A stretch of 64,000 nt of DNA, taken from contig NZ_CP090066.1 in the NCBI RefSeq assembly GCF_021391535.1, forward strand, positions 1,005,501-1,069,500. Reading direction: 5' to 3'. Of the stretch, positions 8,734 to 20,227 are shown piece after piece. The notes beneath the pieces are model-generated. The model was given only the letters and a program-made list of their open reading frames with translations, was not told the origin of the DNA and made no database searches. How positions within the stretch are numbered: position 1 is the first letter of the stretch; the number at the start of each line of letters is the position of its first letter. Source of the stretch: Aurantimonas sp. HBX-1. GTDB lineage: Bacteria; Pseudomonadota; Alphaproteobacteria; Rhizobiales; Rhizobiaceae. The translations under genes were made by a program, and so were the position numbers.

Positions 8734-9705
8734 TCAGGCGACGGACTGCATCCCGATATAGCCGGCATAAAGCGCCAGCAGCAGCGCACCCGTCCATCGC
8801 CCGATCGAGCGGAAGGCGAACAGGAAGACCAGCGTCGCGACCGCGACGGCGGCCATCAGCGGGCCGTCGAAGATGGCGAAGCGGTGCGACACGCCGATCG
8901 GCGCGATGACCGCGGTGATGCCGAGGATGCAGAGCAGGTTGAAGATGTTCGAGCCGACGACGTTGGCGAGGACCACCTCGGCGTGGCGGCGCCAGGCCGC
9001 GATGATCGCCGTGGCGAGTTCCGGCAGCGACGTGCCGATGGCAACGACCGTGACGCCGATCACCGCCTCGGAAATGCCGAAGCCGCGAGCGATACCCACC
9101 GCGCCGTCGACCATCAGTCGGGCGCCGATCACCAGGAGGATCAGGCCGAGGGCCGCCGCAGCGGCAGCCATCAGCAGCGGCAGCGGCTTCTGCGCCTGCT
9201 CTTCCTCGTATTCGCTCTTCCCGATCGCGCCGGCCTCGCCGTTGGCCGCCTTCACCCGGCGGGCTTCCAGCGCGTAGGTGACCCCGAGATAGAGCGCGAG
9301 GGCGGCCAGCATGGCGACGCCGGTCAGCCGGCTGATCTCGCCGGTGAAGAAGATCGCGGTGACCCCGATAGAGGCCAGTACCATGACGATCAGGTCGCGC
9401 CGGATCGCCCGGTCGCTGTTGGCGACCGGCGCGATCAGCGCCGCGACGCCCACGATCAGCAGCACGTTGGCGATGTTCGATCCGACGACGTTGCCGACGG
9501 AAATGTCCGGCGACCCGGCCAGGGCCGCCTGGACGGAGACGAGGAGTTCCGGCGCTGAGGTGCCGAAGCCGACGATGACGAGGCCGACGACGAGCTTGGA
9601 GATGCCGTAGCGATCGGCGATGGAAACGCTGCCGCGGACAAGGAATTCGCCGCCGCCGAACAACAGGACGGCACCGGCGGCCAGATAGACCCAATCCCAC
9701 ATCAT
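8734..9705 (-). CDS. calcium/sodium antiporter (CaCA family)
   Basis: 323 aa, about ten membrane segments. Two inverted alpha-repeats carry the CaCA signatures: GFGTSAPELLVSVQAAL with GNVVGSNIANVLLIVG in the first half, and AIGTSLPELATAI with NVVGSNIFNLLCILG in the second. The acidic P-E-L residues bind cation. A cytoplasmic loop rich in Glu (SEYEEEQAQK) separates the halves. The closest named relative is E. coli YrbG/ChaA-type exchangers; transported ions are inferred from family. Confidence 0.92.
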   Translation of the reverse strand: MMWDWVYLAAGAVLLFGGGEFLVRGSVSIADRYGISKLVVGLVIVGFGTSAPELLVSVQAALAGSPDISVGNVVGSNIANVLLIVGVAALIAPVANSDRAIRRDLIVMVLASIGVTAIFFTGEISRLTGVAMLAALALYLGVTYALEARRVKAANGEAGAIGKSEYEEEQAQKPLPLLMAAAAAALGLILLVIGARLMVDGAVGIARGFGISEAVIGVTVVAIGTSLPELATAIIAAWRRHAEVVLANVVGSNIFNLLCILGITAVIAPIGVSHRFAIFDGPLMAAVAVATLVFLFAFRSIGRWTGALLLALYAGYIGMQSVA

Positions 9706-9849
9706 CAGCGCGTAAACTCCATCGGTTGCCGGGTTATTCGGGCGAAGTGAAGCCGCGCGAGGCGAGACGAAGCGCGGCGGACGGCGGGCGGAAGTCCCGA
9801 AAATGGGAAGGGGACGGCGCTTTCCAACCGCCGGAGTCAGCCATACGTG

Positions 9850-10380
9850 TCAGCGGGCCGGCGCCCACCGCAATTGCCGAAGCGCCTCGCCGGCCACCAT
9901 CGCCACCGAGACGGCGAGATTGAGGGAACGGGCGCCCGGCTGCATCGGGATCGTCAGGCGGGCGTCGGCGGCCTCGTGCAGGCTGTCCGGCACGCCGGCG
10001 CTCTCGCGGCCGAACAGCAGCGTGTCCTGCGCCGAGAAGGTGAAATTGGTGTAGTTCGTCTCGGCCTTCGTCGTCAGCAGCACCAGCCGCCGCGCCGCGC
10101 TCTGCCGCGCCGTCTGGAAGGCGGCGAGATCGACGTGGCGGACCAGCCGCGACATCTCGAGATAGTCCATGCCGGCCCGCCGCAGGGCTCGGTCGGAGAG
10201 ATCGAAGCCGGCAGGGCCGATCACCTCGACAGGGAGACCGAGACAGGCGCCGAGCCGCAGGATCGTCCCGGTGTTGCCGGCAATGTCCGGCTGGAACAGC
10301 GCGATCGAGGGCTGCGGCAAGAGGTCCGGCTGCGCCATGTCCTGCGTCGCGGCCACACTGTCTTCGGAATTGCTGGTCAT
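9850..10380 (-). CDS. trmL: tRNA (cytidine(34)-2'-O)-methyltransferase
   Basis: 176 aa SPOUT-family enzyme. Landmarks: IALFQPDIAGNTGTILRLGA, VEVIGPAGFDLSDRALRRAGMDY, and the C-terminal knot motif IPMQPGARSLNLAVSVAMV. TrmL methylates the ribose of the wobble base of leucine tRNAs. The first ATG at 10380 adds about 25 low-complexity residues; MAQPDLL at residue 15 is an alternative start. It is divergent from the ABC transporter pair. Distinguished from generic SpoU enzymes by short length and lack of an N-terminal domain. Confidence 0.88.
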   Translation of the reverse strand: MTSNSEDSVAATQDMAQPDLLPQPSIALFQPDIAGNTGTILRLGACLGLPVEVIGPAGFDLSDRALRRAGMDYLEMSRLVRHVDLAAFQTARQSAARRLVLLTTKAETNYTNFTFSAQDTLLFGRESAGVPDSLHEAADARLTIPMQPGARSLNLAVSVAMVAGEALRQLRWAPAR

Positions 10381-10412
10381 CGTGGTTCGGGTCCAGGGCC
10401 GGGCCGGTGCCC

Positions 10413-10448
10413 GGCAGGGCGTGAAACTTCGCGAACCCTGCCTATATC
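10413..10448 (+). promoter_or_regulatory. inverted repeat and possible promoter upstream of ABC pair
   Basis: GGCAGGG (10413-10419) and CCCTGCC (10436-10442) form a perfect 7-bp inverted repeat with a 16-nt spacer. It overlaps a plausible sigma-70-like pair, GTGAAA (10421) and TATATC (10443), 16 nt apart. It lies in the divergent region between trmL and the ABC half-transporters. It could be an operator or only part of a leader hairpin. Confidence 0.3.
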
Positions 10449-10605
10449 CTTCGAGCCGCGCCCGCCACGCGGCGACAGCATCGGTAGCAACCCGGCCATC
10501 GCGCCTGCCCAAAAAGGCGCAGCGGCGACAGCGGCGCCGTCTCTCCTCCGCCTGGCGATCCGGCGCCTGCCGGTGACTTGCGGAACATCGATTGGAAGTA
10601 CGTCC

Positions 10606-12476
10606 ATGTTCTCCTTCTTCGAAAGGATGGTCGAGCCGTTCCCCGAGCGCGGGGTCGCGACACCCCCCGGCGGTGGCATCCTGCGCTTCGTCTGGTTCTA
10701 CGCCAGGCCGGTGTGGCCGCTGTTCCTGGCGATGGGCGTGCTCACCGCCATGGTGTCGATCATCGAGGTGTCGCTGTTCGGCTTTCTCGGCCAGATCGTC
10801 GACTGGTTCTCCGGGGTCTCGCGCGAGACGTTCCTGGCCGAGCGCGGCTGGATGCTGGCCGGCATGGCCTTCGTCATCCTCGTCGCCCTGCCGGCGCTGA
10901 TCTTCCTCGAGGGCCTCGTCACCTTCCAGGCGCTGTCGGCCAACTTCCCGATGCGCTTCCGCTGGATGGTGCATCGCTGGCTGCTTGGCCATTCGATGGG
11001 CTTCTACCAGGACGAGTTCGCCGGGCGGATCTCCACCAAGCTGATGCAGACGGCGCTCGCCATCCGCGAGACGCTGATGAAGTCGATCGACGTCTTCCTC
11101 TATGTCGCGGTCTATTTCACCGGCATCGTGGTGCTGGTGGCGGCGGCCGACTGGAAGCTGGCGCTGCCCTTCGTCGGCTGGCTGGTGCTCTACGGCATCG
11201 TCCTGTGGATATTCATCCCGCGCCTCGACCGCATCTCCGAGAAGCAGGCCGATGCGCGGGCCGAGATGACCGGCCGCGTCGTCGACGCCTATGCCAACAT
11301 CGCCACCGTCAAGCTGTTCGCCCACACGCGTCGGGAGGCCGATTTCGCGCGCCGGTCGATGCGCGGCTTCCTCGGCACCGTCTACGGCCAGATGCGGCTG
11401 GTGAACCTGTTCTACGTCTCGCTCTACGTGCTGAACTCGGCGCTCCTGGCCTCCGTCGGCGCGCTGTCGATCTGGCTATGGCTGGACGATCTGGTGAGCG
11501 TCGGGGCGATCGCCGCGGCGATCGGCCTCGTCCTGCGCATCAACGGCATGTCGCAGTGGATCATGTGGGAGGTCGCGGCGCTGTTCGAGAACATCGGCAC
11601 GATCCGCGACGGCATGGCGACCTTCGCCTCGCCACACACGATCACCGACCGTCCGGGGGCGAAGCCGCTGACGGTGACGCGCGGCGAGATCGCCTTCGAC
11701 AACGTCTCCTTCCACTACGGCAAGGGCGGCGGCGTGCTGCGCGACTTCAACCTCGTCATCCGACCGGGCGAGAAGGTCGGCCTGGTCGGCCGCTCCGGCG
11801 CCGGCAAGTCGACGATCCTCAACCTGCTGCTGCGCTTCCACGACGTCGAATCCGGCCGCATCCTGATCGACGGCCAGGATATCGCCGCGGTCCAGCAGGA
11901 GACCCTGCGCGCGCAGATCGGCATGGTGACGCAGGATACCTCGCTGCTGCACCGCTCGATCCGGGACAACATCCTCTATGGCCGGCCGGATGCCAGCGAG
12001 GCGGATCTGCGCCGCGCCGTCGAGCGGGCGGAAGCGGCCGACTTCATCGAGGAACTGCGGGACAAGGACGGGCGGCAGGGGCTTGACGCCGAAGTCGGCG
12101 AGCGGGGCGTCAAGCTCTCCGGCGGTCAGCGCCAGCGCGTCGCGATCGCCCGCGTCATGCTGAAGGACGCGCCGATCCTGCTGCTCGACGAGGCGACGTC
12201 GGCGCTCGACTCCGAGGTCGAGGCTGCCATCGCCGCCAATCTCTACCGCCTGATGGAGGGCAAGACCGTCATCGCCGTCGCCCACCGCCTGTCGACCATC
12301 GCGGCGCTCGACCGGCTGATCGTCCTCGACAAGGGCCGCATCGTCGAGGAGGGCAGCCACGCCGATCTGATCGGCGCCGGCGGCCTCTACGCCCAGCTCT
12401 GGGCGCGGCAGTCCGGCGGCTTCCTGCCGGTCGAGCCGGTCGAGGAGGTCGACGAGGCGGCGCTGAGGGCTGCCGA

Positions 12477-12480
<4 letters not shown>
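10606..12480 (+). CDS. ABC half-transporter (type IV exporter fold), first of a pair
   Basis: 624 aa. An N-terminal six-helix membrane domain (residues about 30-330) is followed by an ATPase domain with Walker A GRSGAGKST, signature LSGGQRQR, Walker B ILLLDEATSALDSE and the switch-histidine region AHRLSTI. The ATG at 10606 (MFSFFERM) gives the standard exporter length. The gene overlaps the second half-transporter by ATGA; the two products are similar throughout and probably form a heterodimer. Substrate cannot be told from sequence; lipid or drug export is usual for this fold. Confidence 0.88.
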
Positions 12481-14396
<1,916 letters not shown>

Positions 14397-14700
14397 GCGC
14401 CGCAGCTGCGCGCGCTCGATCGGCACGACGACCGCCGCGGGGCGGAAAAACGCCCGGGCGCCCGGCGCCGACGCTTCCTCCGATGCAATTTTGCGGCGGC
14501 GTTCCGAAGCCGCGCGACAGAACGACCTTAAAGCCCTTCTAGTCTGGACAATGGCCCGGCATCCCGCATAGAACCGGCGCGAAATCGTCATCGCCTGCGG
14601 GGCGCTGCGGCCGTCGCGCCGCGTCGCCCCTTGCCGCCCCGGCCGGAATCGGCAAGAAGCGGTCGATCCGCGCGAGACCAGTCAAGGAGTGGCAGCCGCC
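14397..14700. other. 304-bp gap between ABC pair and petA
   Basis: No gene seen. A short hairpin GGGCG-GAAAAA-CGCCC (14440-14455) could help terminate the ABC operon but lacks a T-run. The remaining 240 bases presumably hold the petABC promoter; I cannot pick convincing -35/-10 boxes. AAGGAG at 14685-14690 is the petA ribosome binding site. Confidence 0.4.
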
Positions 14701-15261
14701 GTGAGCGTCAACGACACCGCCGAACCGACCCGTCGGGACTTTCTCTACATCGCGACCGGCGCCGTCGGCGCCGTCGGTGTCGCCTCGTTCCTCTGGCCGT
14801 TCATCGACCAGATGAACCCGGACGCCGCGACCCTCGCGCTGGCCTCCATCGATGTCGACGTCAGCCAGGTCGCCGTCGGGCAGTCGATCACCGTCAAGTG
14901 GCGTGGCAAGCCCGTTTTCATCCGGCAGCGGACACCCGAGGAGATCGTGGAAGCCCGCGCGGTGGAACTGGCCGAACTCAAGGACCCGATCGCGCGTAAC
15001 GCCAACATTCCGGAAGAGGCTCCGGCGACGGACGAGAACCGTTCGGCCGAAGGCCGAGAGCAGTGGCTCGTGATGATCGGCGTCTGCACCCATCTCGGCT
15101 GCATTCCGCTCGGTCAAGCCGGTGATTTCGACGGCTGGTTCTGCCCATGTCACGGCTCGGCATACGATACGGCCGGGCGCATCCGGCAGGGACCCGCTCC
15201 TACCAACATGGCCATTCCGCCTTTCGCGTTCACGTCCGACACCACCGTCCGCATCGGCTGA
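14701..15261 (+). CDS. petA: ubiquinol-cytochrome c reductase iron-sulfur (Rieske) subunit
   Basis: 186 aa. The start at GTG 14701 (VSVNDTAEP) is preferred over GTG 14689, because AAGGAG at 14685-14690 is spaced 10 nt from 14701 but overlaps 14689. An N-terminal Tat-type anchor (PTRRDFLYIATGAVGAVGV) is followed by the Rieske domain with CTHLGC and CPCHGS, which ligate the 2Fe-2S cluster by two Cys and two His. It transfers electrons from ubiquinol to cytochrome c1 at the periplasmic face. First gene of petABC. Confidence 0.96.
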   Translation: MSVNDTAEPTRRDFLYIATGAVGAVGVASFLWPFIDQMNPDAATLALASIDVDVSQVAVGQSITVKWRGKPVFIRQRTPEEIVEARAVELAELKDPIARNANIPEEAPATDENRSAEGREQWLVMIGVCTHLGCIPLGQAGDFDGWFCPCHGSAYDTAGRIRQGPAPTNMAIPPFAFTSDTTVRIG

Positions 15262-15281
15262 TCGGTTAGAGGGTACACATC

Positions 15282-16577
15282 ATGAGTGGTCATTCTTCCT
15301 ACGTGCCATCCAACGGGGTCATGCAGTGGATGGATGCGCGGCTGCCGCTGCCGCGTCTGGTCTACGACTCGTTCGTCGCCTATCCGGTGCCGCGCAACCT
15401 GAACTACGCCTACACGTTCGGCGGGATCCTCGCGGTCTTCCTGGTGCTGCAGATCCTCACCGGCGTCGTGCTGGCGATGCACTACGCGGCCTCCTCTGCC
15501 CTGGCCTTCGAGTCGGTCGAAAAGATCATGCGGGACGTGAACTGGGGCTGGATGCTGCGCTACATGCACGCCAACGGCGCCTCGTTCTTCTTCATCGCCG
15601 TCTATCTCCACATCTTCCGCGGGCTTTACTACGGTTCGTACAAGGCGCCGCGCGAGGTGCTGTGGATCCTTGGCGTGATCATCTTCCTGCTGATGATGGC
15701 GACGGCGTTCATGGGCTACGTGCTGCCCTGGGGCCAGATGTCCTTCTGGGGCGCGACGGTCATCACCGGCTTCTTCACCGCCTTCCCGCTGATCGGCGAG
15801 CCGATCCAGCAGTTGCTGCTCGGCGGCTTCGCGGTCGACAACGCCACGCTCAACCGCTTCTTCTCGCTGCACTATCTGCTGCCGTTCATGATCGCCGGCG
15901 TGGTGATCCTCCACGTCTGGGCGCTGCACGTCACCGGCCAGACCAACCCGACCGGCGTCGAGGTGAAGTCCTCGAAGGACACCGTGCCGTTCACACCGCA
16001 CGCGACGATCAAGGACGGCTTCGCCATGGTCGTCTTCCTGGCGATCTTTGCGTATTTCGTTTTCTATCTGCCGAACTTTCTCGGCCATCCCGACAACTAC
16101 ATCGAGGCGAACTCGCTGAAGACGCCGTCGCACATCGTGCCGGAGTGGTACTTCCTGCCGTTCTACGCCATGCTGCGCGCCATCACCTTCAACATCGGAC
16201 CGATCGATTCCAAGCTCGGCGGCGTGCTGGTGATGTTCGGCTCGATCATCGTGCTGTTCTTCGTCCCCTGGCTCGACACGTCGCGGGTGCGCTCGTCGGT
16301 GTTCCGGCCGATGTACAAGATCTTCTTCTGGATCTTCGCGGCAGACTGCGTGTTCCTCGGCTGGCTCGGCGCCAAGCCGGCGGAAGGTCTCTACACGATG
16401 CTGGCCCTGTTCGGGACGATCTACTACTTCGCCCATTTCCTGATCGTCATGCCGGTGCTCGGGCTGGTGGAAAAGCCCAGGAAGCTTCCGAACTCGATCA
16501 CCGAGGCGGTGCTGGCCAAGAACGGCGCGCGCGGGACACCGGTCGGTGCGGCCGCGTCCCCGGAAACCCACGGCTGA
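15282..16577 (+). CDS. petB: cytochrome b of the bc1 complex
   Basis: 431 aa with eight or more membrane segments. Haem-ligand histidine pairs lie in helix B (MLRYMHANGASFFF and VYLHIFRGLYYG) and helix D (FSLHYLLPF and VILHVWALH). The Qo-site PEWY motif (VPEWYFLPFYAMLR) is intact. Cytochrome b and c1 are separate genes here, unlike the fused fbcH of Bradyrhizobium. It follows petA by 20 nt and precedes petC by 27 nt. Confidence 0.97.
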   Translation: MSGHSSYVPSNGVMQWMDARLPLPRLVYDSFVAYPVPRNLNYAYTFGGILAVFLVLQILTGVVLAMHYAASSALAFESVEKIMRDVNWGWMLRYMHANGASFFFIAVYLHIFRGLYYGSYKAPREVLWILGVIIFLLMMATAFMGYVLPWGQMSFWGATVITGFFTAFPLIGEPIQQLLLGGFAVDNATLNRFFSLHYLLPFMIAGVVILHVWALHVTGQTNPTGVEVKSSKDTVPFTPHATIKDGFAMVVFLAIFAYFVFYLPNFLGHPDNYIEANSLKTPSHIVPEWYFLPFYAMLRAITFNIGPIDSKLGGVLVMFGSIIVLFFVPWLDTSRVRSSVFRPMYKIFFWIFAADCVFLGWLGAKPAEGLYTMLALFGTIYYFAHFLIVMPVLGLVEKPRKLPNSITEAVLAKNGARGTPVGAAASPETHG

Positions 16578-16604
16578 CCTGACGGTTCGAAGAGAGACAT
16601 ATCC

Positions 16605-17540
<936 letters not shown>

Positions 17541-17565
17541 CCCGCACCGCTCCCGACGACATGCT

Positions 17566-17593
17566 GGAAAAGGGGGCTACGGCTCCCTTTTTC
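17566..17593 (+). terminator. terminator of petABC
   Basis: An imperfect hairpin (AAAAGGGGGC / GCTCCCTTTT with one G-T pair, loop TAC) is followed by TTTTCTTT, about 26 nt after the petC stop. Good Rho-independent terminator. Confidence 0.8.
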
Positions 17594-17657
17594 TTTGCCG
17601 GCGGGTCGTGCGAGATTGCGGCCGGCGTGCCGAAGACCGGGCCTGAGGAGACTACCG

Positions 17658-17978
17658 ATGTATATCGCGATGAACCGCTTCAAGGTCTTGCCGGGATCGG
17701 AAGCCGACTTCGAGACGCTGTGGATAAGCCGCGAGTCGAAGCTCCCGGAAGTGCCCGGCTTCGTCGAGTTCCACCTCCTCAAGGGGCCGGAGCGCGAGGG
17801 CCACCGGCTCTATTCCTCGCACACGGTCTGGCAGGACTATTCGTCCTTCGAGGCCTGGACGAAGTCGGAGGCGTTCCGTGCCGCCCATGGCGGCGCCGGC
17901 AGCACCAAGCCGCTCTACGAGGGCCATCCGCAGTTCGAGGGCTTCGAGGTCATCCAGACCATCGGCAAGGACAACTGA
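17658..17978 (+). CDS. antibiotic biosynthesis monooxygenase (ABM) domain protein
   Basis: 106 aa from ATG 17658 (MYIAMNRFKVLPG), preceded by GAGGAG at 17646. A ferredoxin-like ABM fold is suggested by NRFKVLPGSEADFETLW, V-P-G-F-V-E-F-H, and W-x-x-Y-S-S-F-E-A-W-T-K-S. Related proteins include IsdG/HmoA haem-degrading monooxygenases, but the diagnostic residues cannot be settled by eye. It lies 1 nt before apt, so it is probably co-transcribed. Confidence 0.8.
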   Translation: MYIAMNRFKVLPGSEADFETLWISRESKLPEVPGFVEFHLLKGPEREGHRLYSSHTVWQDYSSFEAWTKSEAFRAAHGGAGSTKPLYEGHPQFEGFEVIQTIGKDN

Positions 17979-17979
17979 G

Positions 17980-18543
17980 ATGACGGTCGATGCCGCTCGT
18001 GCCGGACATGAGCCGACGGATTTCGCCGCGGCGATCCGCACCATTCCCGACTATCCCAAGCCTGGCATCCTGTTCCGCGACATCACCACGCTGCTGGCCG
18101 ACCCGGCGAGCTTCAGCGCCGCCGTCGACGCGCTGGTCGCCGGCCACCGCGACGACCGGGTCGACCTCGTCGCCGGCATCGAGGCGCGGGGCTTCATCCT
18201 CGGCGGGGCGCTGGCGCACCAGCTTGCCGCCGGCTTCGTGCCGATCCGCAAGAAGGGCAAGCTGCCGCACGACACGGTGCGCATCGCCTACAGCCTCGAA
18301 TACGGCGTCGACGAGATGGAGATGCACCGCGACGCGGTGCGGCCGGGCCAGCGCGTGCTCTTGACCGACGACCTCATCGCCACCGGCGGCACCGCCGAAG
18401 GCGCCGTCCGACTGCTGCGCGAGCTCGGCGCCGAGATCGTCGCCGCCTGCTTCGTCATCGACCTGCCGGATCTCGGCGGCCGCCGCAAGCTCGAGGCGAT
18501 GGGGGTCGAGGTGCGGACGCTGGTGGCGTTCGAAGGCCATTGA
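17980..18543 (+). CDS. apt: adenine phosphoribosyltransferase
   Basis: 187 aa. Family marks: IRTIPDYPKPGILFRDITTLL at the N-terminus, IEARGFILGGALA, RKKGKLP, and the PRPP-binding motif LLTDDLIATGGTA. It converts adenine plus PRPP to AMP in purine salvage. The ATG at 17980 follows the ABM stop by 1 nt; the apt stop overlaps the TTG start of bluB. Confidence 0.95.
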   Translation: MTVDAARAGHEPTDFAAAIRTIPDYPKPGILFRDITTLLADPASFSAAVDALVAGHRDDRVDLVAGIEARGFILGGALAHQLAAGFVPIRKKGKLPHDTVRIAYSLEYGVDEMEMHRDAVRPGQRVLLTDDLIATGGTAEGAVRLLRELGAEIVAACFVIDLPDLGGRRKLEAMGVEVRTLVAFEGH

Positions 18544-19205
18544 CGGAGCCGCGACGCGACGCGGCCGACGCCGTGCCGCATTTCGACGACCGCTTCTACG
18601 CCGAGTTCCTGACCCTGCTGCGCTGGCGCCGCGACGTCCGCGGCTTCGATCCCCGGCCGGTGCCGGATGACGAACTGGCACTGGCGCTCGCCGCCTGCGA
18701 CCTCGCCCCGTCAGTCGGCAACAGCCAGCCCTGGCGCTTCGTCTCGGTCGCAGATCCCGCCCGCCGTGCGGCGGTGAGCGAAAGCTTCCGGCGCTGCAAC
18801 GCCGCGGCGCTGGCATCCCAGCCCGACGACAGGGCAGGGCTCTATGCCCGTCTGAAGCTGGAGGGGCTGGACGCAGCACCCATCCATCTCGCGGTGTTCT
18901 GCGACGAGGCCACCACCCAGGGCCACGGGCTCGGCATCCGCACCATGCGCGAGATGCTGCGCTACTCCGTGGTCACCGCGATCCATAATTTCTGGCTTGC
19001 CGCCCGCTGCCGGGGCCTCGGGGTCGGCTGGGTGTCGATCCTCGAGCCGGAGGTCGTCACGGCGGCACTGAACGTGCCGGCGGACTGGCAGCTGGTCGCC
19101 TATCTCTGCGTCGGCTATCCGCGCACGCCGGACGACGTGCCGGAGCTGGAGCGCGAGGGCTGGCAGGCCCGCAGCGATGGCCGTGGACGACTGGTCGAGC
19201 GCTGA
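18540..19205 (+). CDS. bluB: 5,6-dimethylbenzimidazole synthase
   Basis: 221 aa, TTG start at 18540 overlapping the apt stop (TTGA). Nitroreductase-like flavin fold: LRWRRDVRGFDPRPVPDDEL near the N-terminus, LAPSVGNSQPWRFV, and RCRGLGVGWVSILEP, all characteristic of BluB. The enzyme fragments FMNH2 with oxygen to give the lower ligand of vitamin B12. Pairing with apt is noteworthy because both deal with nucleobase-like substrates, but no other cobalamin gene is in the window. Confidence 0.9.
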   Translation: MTEPRRDAADAVPHFDDRFYAEFLTLLRWRRDVRGFDPRPVPDDELALALAACDLAPSVGNSQPWRFVSVADPARRAAVSESFRRCNAAALASQPDDRAGLYARLKLEGLDAAPIHLAVFCDEATTQGHGLGIRTMREMLRYSVVTAIHNFWLAARCRGLGVGWVSILEPEVVTAALNVPADWQLVAYLCVGYPRTPDDVPELEREGWQARSDGRGRLVER

Positions 19206-19235
19206 GCCGTGTCTGCGCCGCCGCGACGGCGCTGC

Positions 19236-19706
19236 TCAGTCGGTGCCGTAGAACGCCGCCGCGTCGAAGGAGAACACCCGCTCGCCCGCCTGGTTGACGC
19301 CTTCGCAGCTGAACTCGATGACGCCCCAGCCGGGACGGCTCGCCGATTTCCGCTTCGCCGTGACGTGCTGGGAGAAGGTCACTGTGTCGCCCGTATAGAC
19401 CGGCTTCAGCCAGCGCAGGTTCTTCAGGCCGGGGGAGGGACCGACCTTGGGGACGGGATTGCCTGCCGCAACGAATTCGCGGACCCGGGCAGTCTGGCTG
19501 TCCACATTGAGCCGCATCCAGACGGCGGTGGTGTGCCAGCCGGAGGCGCAGAGCCCGCCGAGGACCGAGGCGCGCGCGGCTTCCTCGTCGAGATGGAAAG
19601 GCTGCGGGTCGTATTTGGCGGCGAAGCGCTTGATGTCGGCGGCGTCGAAACGGTGCGAGCCGATCTCGACCCGCTCGCCGATGGTGATGGTGTCCCAGTA
19701 GCTCAT
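19236..19706 (-). CDS. MaoC-like hydratase (second of a coupled pair)
   Basis: 156 aa hot-dog fold. The hydratase motif YDPQPFHLDEEAAR supplies the Asp and His used by R-specific enoyl-CoA hydratases; LGGLCASGWHT follows. The C-terminus (GERVFSFDAAAFYG) matches MaoC proteins. The ATG at 19706 overlaps the stop of the upstream paralogue by 4 nt. The pair may form a heterodimer or act on different acyl-CoA substrates. Confidence 0.87.
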   Translation of the reverse strand: MSYWDTITIGERVEIGSHRFDAADIKRFAAKYDPQPFHLDEEAARASVLGGLCASGWHTTAVWMRLNVDSQTARVREFVAAGNPVPKVGPSPGLKNLRWLKPVYTGDTVTFSQHVTAKRKSASRPGWGVIEFSCEGVNQAGERVFSFDAAAFYGTD

Positions 19707-20155
19707 GCCGCCACCCCGTCGCGGGTGAGCAGCAGCAGCGTGTATTCGCTCTCCAGCACCGGCTCGTCCCGCTGGTTGCGCAGCACCGTGACGATCTTCG
19801 CCAGCCCCAGCGTCGGGCGCTTGGCCGAAAGCCGCCGCGACTGTACCTGCGCCGTGCCGGTCAGCACATCGCCCGGCCGGACCGGGCGCAGCCATTTGAC
19901 GTAGTCGACGCCGGGCGAGCCCTGCGAGCTGGAATCGCGGATGTAGCCGTCGGCCATCATCCGCATCATCATCGCGCAGGTGTGCCAGCCGGACGCCGAC
20001 AGTCCGCCGAGCATCGACTCGCGGGCGGCGTCTTCGTCGAGATGGAAGGGCTGTGGGTCGAATTCGCGGGCGAACTCGAGCACTTCCTCGCGCGTCACCG
20101 CGTAGGGCCCGAGCGGCAGTTCCAGCCCCTCGTCGAAGTCTTCATAGGTGCGCAT
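19703..20155 (-). CDS. MaoC-like hydratase (first of a coupled pair)
   Basis: 150 aa, paralogous to the downstream gene, with FDPQPFHLDEDAAR and LGGLSASGWHTCAM. The start MRTYEDFDEGLELPLGPYAVT is typical for MaoC-family proteins. Catalytic Asp/His are kept. Co-transcribed with the second copy by overlap. Substrate not determinable from sequence. Confidence 0.87.
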   Translation of the reverse strand: MRTYEDFDEGLELPLGPYAVTREEVLEFAREFDPQPFHLDEDAARESMLGGLSASGWHTCAMMMRMMADGYIRDSSSQGSPGVDYVKWLRPVRPGDVLTGTAQVQSRRLSAKRPTLGLAKIVTVLRNQRDEPVLESEYTLLLLTRDGVAA

Positions 20156-20199
20156 CGACGATCCCGCGTCAGCCTGGCCGGCAATCCGGAAAGGGCGCG

Positions 20200-20216
20200 C
20201 CGGCCCGGGGCCGGCG
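20200..20216 (-). terminator. possible terminator after ychF
   Basis: A strong GC hairpin (GCCGGCC / GGCCGGC) lies 12 nt beyond the ychF stop. On the minus strand it is followed by CGCGCCCTTTCC, only a weak T-run. Confidence 0.35.
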
Positions 20217-20227
20217 GCCGTATCCGG